Below are positions 8,292-17,296 of a stretch of 18,876 nt of DNA, one piece after another. Location of the stretch: positions 1-18,876 of the forward strand of contig WTXD01000193.1 of NCBI GenBank assembly GCA_022496205.1, read 5' to 3'. Below the pieces are notes generated by a model. The model was given only the letters and a program-made list of their open reading frames with translations. It had not been told where the DNA came from and searched no databases. A program made the translations under genes and the position numbers. Origin of the DNA: Gloeopeniophorella convolvens. Taxonomy: Eukaryota; Basidiomycota; Agaricomycetes; Russulales. Within the stretch, counting starts at the first letter, position 1. Each line of letters starts with the position of its first letter.

Positions 8292-9731
8292 CCAGTATAC
8301 TTTGACCCTCCTGAACAAACCCGCGTCGTACCACCACCTACACCACCTCCCTCAGACGACTCAGACGAAGTCAACGAACTCCTAGAATCTACTCAAGAAA
8401 CCATCCATCGTATCTCCAGAAAAGTTACTCCATTAGGCACCCCATTAGCTGCAAACTCGCCTCGCACCATACCTGGAGGCTTTGGTACCCCGGAACGTCA
8501 TCCATCTCCTCAACAAAACCCAATTCCTGAAGAATCGTCTGAACCAGTTGCGCCTCCATCGTCTCAGCCTCAAGAACTTGTACCTTTCGTCCAGACTCCT
8601 ACGCCTCCTGTCTCTCGTATCGGACCGACTCAGACTCCAGTTGCCTCTTCATCTCGTCAGACTCAAGTACCGCCTCCATTTAAACCACCAGTAAACCCAC
8701 CATCACAAGGAACCACTACTGCTCCGCCCAAGATGTCTTCCAAATTACTCGGCAGCCCACCAGAACCCTTTGACGGCGCAGAAGCCACTGCCCGCCAATT
8801 CCTTTCTCATCTTAACAACTATTATTCGCTTAATGAAGACCTGTATAACACCGACACCAAGAAGATCGCCGACGCCTATACTCACTTTAAAAACAACACC
8901 CGTGCTGGGGAATGGGCTCGCGTCCGCATGAATGGCGCACTCACGAATAAAGCCTACGGCACCTGGAAAGCCTTTGTCGACGCCTTCGAAACTATGTTCA
9001 CCAACCCGGACCAGAAACAACTCGCTATCAACAAGTTCTTCCAGTACCCACAAGGCATTCGCCGCTTCCGCGAATGGTACCAAGATTGGGACGTTGCACG
9101 CACTGAAGCTGCCATCACTGACGACACTGTCACCATTCCCGTTCTCCGCCATAACCTGAACAATCAACTTGAGCAGAAATACTCTGCTGTCGCAAACAAA
9201 CCAAAGACGCTTGCGGAAGTCGTTAAGATTATCCAAGAACTTGACGACTCCTACTGGACGAACCGTCCCAGGAGTACCTTCCGAGGTGGACGCGGACGAA
9301 GCAACATCCGCTCCCTCGAAGAAGGAGAAATCTCACAAGTTAATGCGACCACTGCATTTCCCCCACTCACTACTGAAGAACGCAAGCGTCGTCGCGACAA
9401 CAATCTTTGCATGTACTGTGGAGGAGGAGGACACTGGTCCGACAAATGCCTCAAGAAGCCTAGCGGACCCTCATCTTCCACTTCGTTCAATTTTAACCGC
9501 CGAGGTAGAGGAAACTTTAGAGGATCATTCCGAGGCCGCGGACGCGGCGGATCCTTTACTCCCTCATCTAACTCTCGCAATCTCATTGCGAATGATCCAT
9601 CGTCCTCCTCCACTACCGACACTTCTATCCAAGCTATCAATAGCTGGTATGCTCAAGCCACTCCCGAGGCCAAGCAAGCCGTTTCCGACATCATCTCCCC
9701 ATCTACCACTTCCGAGAAGAAGGATTTTTGA
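8292..9731 (+). CDS. gag: Gag: Pro-rich linker, capsid-like core and CCHC zinc knuckle
   Basis: The linker 8292-8732 is disordered (VVPPPTPPPSDDSDE). From ATG 8733 follow 332 residues: MSSKLLGSPPEPFDG, a helical retrotransposon-Gag segment (WKAFVDAFETMFTNPDQKQL, INKFFQYPQGIRRFREWYQD), an Arg/Gly-rich stretch, and a C-x2-C-x4-H-x4-C knuckle at residues 226-239 that binds RNA. A second RGG-type tract (RRGRGNFRGSFRGRGRGG) follows. Gag packages the element RNA in particles. The start could be 8733 or, before the insertion, 7366 in the same frame. The frame ends at TGA 9729-9731, overlapping the pol frame. Confidence 0.85.
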   Translation, partial: PVYFDPPEQTRVVPPPTPPPSDDSDEVNELLESTQETIHRISRKVTPLGTPLAANSPRTIPGGFGTPERHPSPQQNPIPEESSEPVAPPSSQPQELVPFVQTPTPPVSRIGPTQTPVASSSRQTQVPPPFKPPVNPPSQGTTTAPPKMSSKLLGSPPEPFDGAEATARQFLSHLNNYYSLNEDLYNTDTKKIADAYTHFKNNTRAGEWARVRMNGALTNKAYGTWKAFVDAFETMFTNPDQKQLAINKFFQYPQGIRRFREWYQDWDVARTEAAITDDTVTIPVLRHNLNNQLEQKYSAVANKPKTLAEVVKIIQELDDSYWTNRPRSTFRGGRGRSNIRSLEEGEISQVNATTAFPPLTTEERKRRRDNNLCMYCGGGGHWSDKCLKKPSGPSSSTSFNFNRRGRGNFRGSFRGRGRGGSFTPSSNSRNLIANDPSSSSTTDTSIQAINSWYAQATPEAKQAVSDIISPSTTSEKKDF

Positions 9732-9878
9732 ACCGTCCCATAGCCGCACTGTCTATTGGGACTCTTCGTGTTCAGAGGACATATGAGAGGTTCTTCGGAG
9801 TCGAGAAATTTGAACCCTTTGTAACGATTGACTCTATTCCTGTACCGTCGTCTACGACGCGTAATCGACGGACTCCGT
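9644..9878 (+). CDS. pol: Pol N-terminus, first half, cut by the DNA transposon
   Basis: The frame -1 to gag is open from after TAG 9641-9643 and overlaps the last 88 nt of gag. Coding character appears near the gag stop (GFLNRPIAALSIGTLRVQRT, FFGVEKFEPFVTIDSIPVP). It ends as ...RNRRTP at the left target copy of the transposon insertion. The frame resumes exactly at the right target copy (15956 onward) as TPSISVRVNF and leads into the protease active site. Confidence 0.7.
9725..9731 (+). promoter_or_regulatory. Candidate -1 frameshift site at the gag stop
   Basis: The last gag codons are GAT TTT TGA. The T5 run lets the P-site tRNA-Phe slip back one base and pair again with TTT, after which TTG AAC opens pol. 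This is not a canonical two-tRNA heptamer. A stop codon in the A site is known to favour slippage. No downstream pseudoknot was modelled. Confidence 0.45.
9871..9878 (+). repeat. Target-site duplication, left copy
   Basis: GACTCCGT directly precedes the left transposon end, and the same 8 bp follow the right end at 15956-15963. Confidence 0.9.
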
Positions 9879-9914
9879 CAAGGGGATGCCGGGCTGGGGA
9901 TCCCTGACCACGGG
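9879..9914 (+). repeat. Left terminal inverted repeat
   Basis: It starts CAAGGGGATGCCGGGC. The first 16 bp match the right end perfectly, and 30 of 36 match overall. The mismatches lie toward the inside, as expected where the transposase contacts the outermost bases. Confidence 0.9.
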
Positions 9915-9943
9915 TCGTTTTTTCTCTAAGTCAACTCAGCGGG

Positions 9944-9959
9944 TGGACTAACTAGGTAC
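9944..9959 (+). repeat. Subterminal 16-bp repeat, left copy
   Basis: TGGACTAACTAGGTAC, 65 bp inside the left end, is identical and in the same orientation to 15905-15920 at the right end. It is a likely transposase-binding or accessory site. Confidence 0.7.
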
Positions 9960-10093
9960 GTAATCAGGAACATTACCATAAAAGGAAATAGATAAGATAA
10001 GATATTAAGATCACACGGTCCGAGTACGACTCACTCCCCTTTAACACCATATCCTCGCGCTTCCTCTCGCGCACACCCTCAACACTTCCCAGC

Positions 10094-13000
10094 TTATCTC
10101 CTTTTCGTCTTCCTAGCCTTTTCGTCTCCGCAGGGCGTGCATACCCAGCCCTTTTCAAACTGTTCAAGCTGTGCACACTCCAGATGATACTGTAAGTCTC
10201 TTATTAGTCTTGTCCTGTTTCGTTTTCGATAAGGCTAGCACTCACCCATCTTGTCTGGCACCCAGGTGAAGTGCATTCAATGACTTTCTTCTCCCCGGGT
10301 TCCACAACATCACCACACAGGCACTCAAAAAGGCTGCTCAAGTCGCGTGCCTTGCGCTTTCTCCCACTGCGCGTGGGCGGTGCGTCAACAAGCGGCAAGA
10401 CAGTGCTGGCAGCGTTCGCGACCACGTCGGAGGCACCTGGCTGGTCCACAGGTTCTCCGGGTGCACTGCTTCCCGCGACGGACAGTGCGCCTTGCTCTGG
10501 ATGAGAGGGGAGCAGCGCCAGCGCATCCGGTTCGCTAGGGTTGTCCTTCCTAGCAAGCTCCCCCATGTTCGCGGGCATGCCTAGGAGGCGCGTCACATCA
10601 CCTTCCCCCCTCTCTTGTGCGCTGACAACGCTAACTTCGACTCCCGGCGGGCCCGCGTCATCATCGAGCGCGCTGATCCCGGCAGCATCATCTTCACTGC
10701 CCGCGTCCCCTTCCTCCTCGGATTCGCTGGATTCGCTCCCGGCTATCAACCTAGACAAACTCAAAACAGAGATCTCAGATATGACATGGGGGCCTACCCT
10801 GCAGCGGCGCGAGAGCTGTGTGCATCTGATATGGTGAGTCTGGCGTTGTTTGCTTTCTTCTTGCGTGACCGATCAGACTGCCGGAGTCGGTTTTTCCAGA
10901 TGGTCGCCATCTCGGTGGTTTCGGAATCCGCAAGTGTCCACAGATGCGAATACGATTGGAGAGGGATAGATGGGTGAAGGCGAAGGAAGTGTGCGCGCAG
11001 GTTGTAGCGCCATACGGCAGGCGAATTGGACGGGCACACAGGGCAAGCCAGTGGGACATTGCTACATGGCGAAGAGGACGATGATTTTGCAGCCGTTGCG
11101 TACGAGAATTTCACCGTGCTTGAGCACAAACTCCTGTCCTTGTCGATCTTCGGGTTTCCGTGCCGGCCTTTATTCTTTCTGAGATAGATCTGGCACACTT
11201 TATACGAACGAAGGCAGAGTCCACAGGGCTCGATGTTTCAATCCACAGCTGGATCGTGTAAGATATGGCTCCTAATGTGTTCCAGAACGCGCTGTCCGCT
11301 CATGGATGTGAAATCGACTTCGGGAGTGCAGTGGGGACAACAGAGAGTGAGCGCGGCAGATTCGTGCGCCTGATGTCGCCCCTCAACAATGAAGCACGCT
11401 TTCCCTATGCACGAGATTCCCTGTCAGCATTCCGCACCGCCGGAGGCTTCTTGAGTGAACTCACCTGATGATTCACGATATGGGAAGCGTTCGTCACCTT
11501 TGACTGAAGGCACAGACCGCCGGTGGGCCTCTGATACTCGGTCGTGTAGGGATGATGCCAAGGTGACTAGCGTAGAACTGTCGAACAAGAAATAGGGTGG
11601 GCGCAAGGAGTTTGAAACCAACTTGGGGTTGATGGGCTGGATGAGAATGCCTGGTGCGGTGAGTGTGATCGGGAGTAGGTGTGAGGAACGCCAGTCGTGC
11701 TTTGAAGACACATCGTCTTCTGTAGATGTGGGGAGGAGGCTTAGAGCCTGATACGACACCTGGACAGCTGTTTCGTGAAGCAGGGCGACCGGAACTTCGT
11801 CTTGTGGCCTCGAGTGAAACCAAATTGAGTTGATTTCGCCAATGCAGAGGAAGAGATGGCCATCGCAGCGCACAAGGGTCGCAATAGGATCAGTGACCAT
11901 GACGCGCGGGCCATCAACACCTGCAAACGCGTCCTCGCCATCACCTGCAGTGTAGACCGGGCCATATCTTGATTCCTGCTGCACATGGCGGAGGCGGTCA
12001 GTCGAGCTCGCATTCTTGTCGTACTTGAACCGCTGAGCCAGCGCGCGTGCCTTGCTTATGAGTATTCCATTCCCACTTGCGTCGACCTTGTTCGAAAATG
12101 CTGGTGGCGTAATGTGGGAGTGATTCCAATCGATTTCGTCTGCAGCATCCTCGAGCTCGCGCAGACCATTGCCGCTCATGCACTCGTGGGGGAGCACTGT
12201 CGATGCAGACTTATCTGCACTCGAGCCTGCAGCAGCGTCCTCCTCATCACTCTCCGGCCCCGAATTCGTAGGCAGCCTCACAAGGAGCGTTCCGAAGGGA
12301 GCAAGGATGGACGCGCCTTCGATGCTGTCGACGATGTGAAGTTGATCTTTCACGGCAGGGAACTTGTCTTCCATCGCGTGCCGGCCGAGCTTCCAGCAGG
12401 TTGCGAGTGTGACATCCTTCGGGATGAGGTTTGCCTGCCATGCTCGCGGGCTGATATGATCAGCGCCATGTACCGGCTGCGCATCCTTCGTGAGTGTTGG
12501 AAGATGCAGTCGACGTGGCGCTTTATCCCACTCCGGGTGCTTGGCTAGTATATTCGCGACATCAGTGGCTCCAGTGACACGAAGACCAAGTTGCAAGACG
12601 TCAAGATTAGTATCGTTGCCGACCATTGTTCGCAAGATACCAAAAAGTGTCTCCAAGCGATCAGTACCGAGGAGGATGAGGTAGAATGGCTGCTCTGGTA
12701 GGTCGACCTTTGCCTTTGCGACGCAGAAGAATACGTTCTTGATCATAAGCATGATGTCTATAAAGAGTGTTGTTGGAAGGAAGTGGGATTTCGTGTTGTT
12801 GTATGAAAACAACGCAAGTGCGAGGTGTGCGGCGCTGCTGAGGTGCGTGAGTTGCTCTGAGAGTGTGAGATCTATGCAGATGTAAGGAAGCACGAGGTTG
12901 TAACACATGGCACCAAAAACGCGTAGTGCATCCTCAGTCTGTGCGAGAATAGCATTTTGGGCCGGGAAGGACTTGAGGAGTGACCAAATGTCGCTCAAAA

Positions 13001-15512
13001 GTCGAAACGCGAGCTCGACATCTTGCTTGTCAGTGGGGTTGAAGATGGACTGTATGTGCATAGGCTTGTGTCCCGCTTCGCGAAGGTGCCGCCGGATTAT
13101 TGAGGGGGTGAGCCAAGTGCCAAGCACAGAAATGCCTTTCTCGCGAAGCAGAGCATTTCGGACACGCTTAAAGGCTACGTGCTTGTAGTCTTTGTCTGGG
13201 GTGATGTCATCGTCTCCCACGTGAAAGTCCATGAGACGGAGTGGTGAGAGGAGTGCGTGTATTGGAGATGAGGGTGAGAGGAGCGCCTTGAAGGTGAGTT
13301 GCACAAGAGCCTTGCCACGTCGAGCCTCGCCATCGGAAGCAAGAGAAACAATTCGGGCACGCGTTAATGAGCTCTGGGAATTGGCAGAATCGATTGTCGT
13401 TTGGAGCAGAGCAGCGTGCTCCTCTGCGGTCTCCCTTTTGCAGCTACCGGAGAGCAGAATGGGACGCGCGCTGTAAAGACGTGACTCAGCGCTTAGCAGT
13501 CCGATGGCACCCACGGTTGCCTATCTCGTAAACGCGTAAGCCTCGACTCAGCGCTGAACACGTTTTCGAACCCACCTCCGACGCAAGATGCACTGTCCTG
13601 TTATCCAGTTCGCCAAACAAGACATCAAGGTCTTCCATCCGGTTGAAGTCAAGGGAAGTGGACTTTCCGCAATCACGACAGATGCCTAACACCTTGTTTG
13701 TCTTGCTATCCCACCGTGGCCGCCGCTCAACAGCAATCTCATCCCACATCAAGACCGCGTGTGACATCCCTGCCCGACTTGCATCTGCGACAACATCTTG
13801 AATCCCCTCGAACACATTCTCAATGTTCTTCTCGACTTCCGCGCGCGTCGGCATCGAGGGTGAGGGCTGCAGGACTGATCCTGTTAGTCTCTTGCGAATG
13901 GTGGACAGTGCAGGCATCCCAAATATCTTGCGAACGATTTCGGCCACCCGGCCGCCTCCGAGCCTAAAGATGAGTGTCATTTGAACCTCCTCTTGCTCGT
14001 CAAAGCTCTTTGGGTGATAGGTTCCCTCTGCTGCCCTCTTGACAAGATCCAGTAGTGCATGGAGCCCCATCCCCCGGCAAAAACCTATGTGAAGTACGCG
14101 GTCGACGCGCGCAATGCGCTTTGATGACACGGCAAGTAAGATCTGCTTCTGGACATCGATGGCGCCCTCTAGTCCCACCAGCTTGCATGCGGCGTTCAAC
14201 CGAGCAAGGCGATATTCATCAATGAGGTCCGTCTTGTGCCGTGCAATCTCCATCAGACCCGCAATGCCATGATATGCGTAGCGTGAGTTCATGGGTACAC
14301 CATTCTCGATACGGTAGATGATCCCTTTTAGCGCTGTGCTATCCTGCAGGCTGTTGCATGCGGAGCAGCGGCTAGAGACCACCCCCTGGCCAGTACACAT
14401 GCGTGCGCGCAGTGTCATGATACTATTTCGAATTTCAAGGTCCCAGGGTAGGTTCTGTGCGTCATGAAGGCCGAAAGGATAGGTGGAGTAGGGGGAACAT
14501 CCGTCAGGGAAGGTGAGTACAAGTCCAGTGCATAGCTTTGAGCGCTGACTTGGTTTTGAGCGCTGACTTGGATCCAAGCGTTGACCTGTTCCTAGGCATT
14601 CGATTTCAGAGTCTTGGGCAACAGCCTCTTGTGCTCCATTGCGGACACCATCATCCGAGGCCAGCAGCACATCGTGCACACCACCACCTGGGGCGCCATC
14701 CTCTTCTTCTGCACCATCACTGCCAGTTTGGCAGCTGGTGTGTTCATCAGCGCATGGTCCCCATATCCACAAAGCAAAGGTACGCACGCGAGTTTGACTC
14801 CCTCTATCATGCGACTAATCTTGCCTTCTACCAGGGCGCCATTGATCCCGTATTCCAAGATGAAGCACCGTGTGTATGTACACACAGCACTCATACCCAT
14901 TGGACCGCGTCGTACGAGTGCTGCAATGGCCTCTGCAGTAGCGCCATACCCAAAGAGTGGACTGAGGCTGCCATCCAAGACCTCCTAAGCAGCTTCAGGG
15001 TCCAGGTCCACCGGTGGTGCAATGTCAAAGCCTGCAGTGGGGTCCTCATGCGTCGCTTCAGCAATAGACTTCGGCAGCCTTGATATTGCATCCTCAAGGT
15101 GTCGAAGGAGACTGAGGGCATTTTGCTGTGTCGGAAGGCCTATGCGCATGGCGGATGAACCACCCGCAACATCCTTTGAGGAAGGTGCGCAAGAAGTGTC
15201 TCCATCTTTGTTGCTAGGCGTTCTTGAGGAAGCTGCAGACAGCCGCGTATCCGAAGGGCGCCCGATGGCTGATGTGATAATCATAGGTGCATGCACAGTG
15301 CTTGGGACTGCGGGTGCCTTGGATGCGCGCCCAAAGAATGAGGTAAGGCGTGGTTGTTGAGATGCTGTGGTACTTCGTTGCCACTTCTGCTTCTGTGACT
15401 GACATTTCTTGCTTCCTAGATGCTGCTTGCGGAAGTTATTGATTCCGCCATTGCCTACGGTGATTGTGCCATGGCATTCAGGACAGACAACACGCCCGTT
15501 TGCGTCCGGCAT
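10094..15512 (-). pseudogene. Transposase with BED-like finger, PIP box, P-like core and PHD finger (two in-frame stops)
   Basis: Inferred exons (minus): 15512-14788, 14734-13576, 13520-11465, 11404-10798, 10750-10246, 10189-10094. The introns are 53, 55, 60, 47 and 56 nt with GT-AG ends; phases agree and sum to 1,716 codons. Residues: BED-like finger C10, C13, H31, C37; PIP box 53-60 (QPRLTSFF); Cys cluster 355-368; core with MWDEIAVERR (D573), LASDGEARRGK (D691), DKDYKHVAFKRVRN (739 on) and DRLETLFGILRTMVGN (E918), the order of P/THAP9 catalytic blocks. After these come a CCPHC...HIRSH finger (1336-1360), CGLC, a C-x2-C-x14-H-x4-H finger (CPVC...), an acidic tract, and a C4HC3 PHD finger split by the last intron (TRW|YHLEC). 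TAG 14985-14987 (codon 176) and TGA 11238-11240 (codon 1369) interrupt an otherwise open frame. ATG 15554 is an alternative start. Confidence 0.75.
14537..14572. repeat. Two 18-bp tandem copies in the transposase gene
   Basis: Units at 14537-14554 and 14555-14572 differ at one base and encode PSQRSK twice on the minus strand, in a low-complexity part between the first two exon domains. It is an in-frame duplication in a tolerant region. Confidence 0.7.
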
Positions 15513-15919
15513 GATACCCTGACCACGCGCGAGCACGATAAGGGGTGAGGTCATAGTACGACCATGTATAACAACGCACCTCCAAATCCACACCTGGCCC
15601 TGCATCCATGTCCTATATTTGGGCAGATCCTGTAGGCTGTGATGTTCAGATGGCAGCAACGAGTGCTAGAAACTGGTGGGGAAGGGATGGCAAATGGGTT
15701 TGCATGCTGCACGCATTGCTCGCAACCAGTCAGCCTCCCTCGATCACAGCAAATAAGTAGTATTTAGCCTATATATAGTGTAAAATATACAAGAAACGGC
15801 CCAAACGCCCTATTCTCTAAGCCACGATCAACTTGGCACCATTCCGAGCCAAAAAAAGGACCACTTTCAGAGGGGTCCAAATTTTCGATAGCCCCAACCG
15901 CGACTGGACTAACTAGGTA
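15513..15919 (-). promoter_or_regulatory. Upstream region of the transposase gene
   Basis: About 400 bp lie between the start codon and the right terminal repeat. A TATATATA-like run at 15771-15777, read on the minus strand, lies about 260 bp before ATG 15512 and is the best promoter candidate. The 16-bp subterminal repeat is at 15905-15920. I see no other gene here. Confidence 0.4.
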
Positions 15920-15920
15920 C
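15905..15920 (+). repeat. Subterminal 16-bp repeat, right copy
   Basis: It is identical to 9944-9959 and abuts the inner edge of the right terminal repeat. Relative to the ends the two copies are asymmetric: 65 bp from the left tip, about 35 bp from the right tip, and in direct rather than inverted orientation. Confidence 0.7.
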
Positions 15921-15955
15921 CCCCGGTCCCGGACCCCCGGCCCGGCATCCCCTTG
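15920..15955 (-). repeat. Right terminal inverted repeat
   Basis: The reverse complement starts CAAGGGGATGCCGGGC like the left end. The inner part is C-rich on the plus strand. Confidence 0.9.
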
Positions 15956-15963
15956 GACTCCGT
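15956..15963 (+). repeat. Target-site duplication, right copy
   Basis: GACTCCGT is identical to 9871-9878. Keeping one copy gives the retrotransposon frame ...RRTPSISVRVNF. Confidence 0.9.
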
Positions 15964-17003
15964 CCATATCTGTTAGAGTCAATTTCCTGGGACAGTCCTC
16001 TGGCCGAAAAATCAGTGCACGCGCACTTGTTGATAGTGGCGCAGAAGGCATTATCCTGCATACCAACTTCACCAACCGGCATCACTTCACACTCAAGAAA
16101 CTCGTCAAACCTTTCCCTGTTCGCAATGTCGATGGCACTGATAACGCCACCGGTTTGGTTCAACATACTACTATTCAATGCCTTGAAATCCCTACACCAG
16201 ATGGCCACTCACACCAAGAATGGATTGAACTATATCTCACTGACATCGGTGACCATGACCTCATCTTAGGCACGGACTGGCTTAGACGACACAACCCTAG
16301 TATCAATTGGGAAAAGGACACAATTACCTTTGACCGTTGTCCCCCTTCCTGCCAACTATCCGACTCCGCTATCTCTGCCACCGCGCTAGACAACATTCCT
16401 GTTGGCCTAATCCGTACCATCACTGCATCAACCAATACCAATGAAGATGGTATCCATGAAGCCGATGTGAACTTTGCCATAGAAATGCAAACGGTCCTTG
16501 CATCTTGTGGCCACATCGACTACACCCTTCAAGAGCCATATCTCCTTGACTCCGTCGACCTCACCACTATCAGACGACTCTTCCAATCAGAATCAACGCA
16601 CACCCAAGCAGTGGTCAATGATCCTGGTGTGCGTTTTACCCAAGCAGTGGTCCATGATCCTGGAGCTCGTCCTGTAACACAACTAGAGTTACACCAGTCG
16701 ATAGGATCTATATCTGTCCACACCAAAACGACTCATTCACAACAATTGGCCGAACAAAATGTCGCACCCAAGAAGACAATTGAAGACATTGTCCCTCCAG
16801 AATTCCTCAAGTACCGTAAAGTCTTTGAAGAATCAGCTGCCCAACGACTCCCTGCCCGCAAACCTTGGGACCATGCTATCGACCTGAAACCCGATGCCCA
16901 ACTCCGTGACTGTAAAATCTACAGTCTCACCCCCGATGAACAGAAGGCCCTTGACGAATTCCTCAAAGAACACCTTGCGAAAGGCTATATTCGCCCTTCA
17001 AGT
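15964..17003 (+). pseudogene. pol: Pol: aspartic protease and start of reverse transcriptase
   Basis: The frame continues Pol across the transposon insertion. The retroviral-type protease active site ALVDSGAEG has its Asp codon at 16032-16034, and HDLILGTDWLRRHNPSINW is the usual C-terminal protease/flap block. A variable linker with a 12-residue tandem repeat (16602-16673) follows. Then comes the RT entry segment ([39 protein letters not shown]). After YIRPSS the frame is lost: conserved RT sequence ([12 protein letters not shown] in the family) resumes one frame back near 17004, consistent with loss of one base. Protease cuts the polyprotein. As it stands translation would run on to a stop at 17262-17264. 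Confidence 0.8.
16602..16673 (+). repeat. 36-bp tandem duplication in pol
   Basis: Units 16602-16637 and 16638-16673 encode TQAVVNDPGVRF and TQAVVHDPGARP. They lie between protease and reverse transcriptase, keep the frame, and have diverged at several bases. Confidence 0.85.
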
Positions 17004-17296
17004 CACCTATGGCAAGCCCGTTCTTCTTCGTCAAGAAGAAAGATGGAAAATTACGTCCTGTACAAGACTATCGCGCCCTCAACAACATCACAATCAAGAA
17101 CGCTTACCCGCTTCCACTCATCCCTGAACTCATCGACAAACTCAAGAACGCCCGCTACTTCACCAAATTTGACGTCCGCTGGGGCTACAACAATATTCGC
17201 ATCAAAGAAGGCGATGAATGGAAAGCCGCCTTCAAGACCAACCGTGGTCTATTCGAACCCCTAGTCATGTTCTTTGGACTTTGCAACTCCCCGGCA
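17004..17296 (+). pseudogene. pol: Reverse transcriptase, fingers and first catalytic Asp (second frame)
   Basis: This frame reads [40 protein letters not shown] and [13 protein letters not shown], whose Asp at 17171-17173 is the first metal-binding residue of the RT palm. It then reads FFGLCNSPA, where a second single-base loss near 17296 (GGCACG where GGCAACG would keep the frame) shifts to the next frame. Left alone it stops at 17312-17314. RT copies the element RNA into DNA in the particle. Confidence 0.8.

Larger units (their letters stand above)
9879..15955. mobile_element. 6,077-bp P-element/THAP9-like DNA transposon
   Basis: Terminal inverted repeats of 36 bp and an exact 8-bp target duplication bound the element. 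The join of its two flanks restores the pol reading frame of the host retrotransposon. It carries a single spliced transposase gene on the minus strand. P-superfamily elements make 8-bp target duplications, and the transposase motifs agree. The terminal CAAGG would also fit the loose hAT end consensus, but the transposase lacks hAT motifs. The copy's gene is broken by two stops, so it would need a partner copy to move. Confidence 0.85.

Noticed and set aside
10541..10977. Plus-strand frames opposite the PHD exon and C-terminal exons
   Set aside because: The minus strand carries zinc-finger motifs and phase-consistent introns; the plus frames are shadows.
11985..12548. A 187-codon plus-strand frame
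   Set aside because: It lies opposite the conserved transposase core exon and shows no motif.
11238..14987. RIP-type mutation as the cause of the nonsense codons
   Set aside because: Only two transitions are evident, without dense C-to-T change or AT enrichment of the element.
9879..15955. hAT or KDZ (Kyakuja/Dileera/Zisupton) assignment
   Set aside because: The 8-bp duplication and CAAGG end would allow hAT or Zisupton, but the DRLE-FG-IR block, D-x-x-H...RN block and DEI block fit P/THAP9. Kept only as an alternative.
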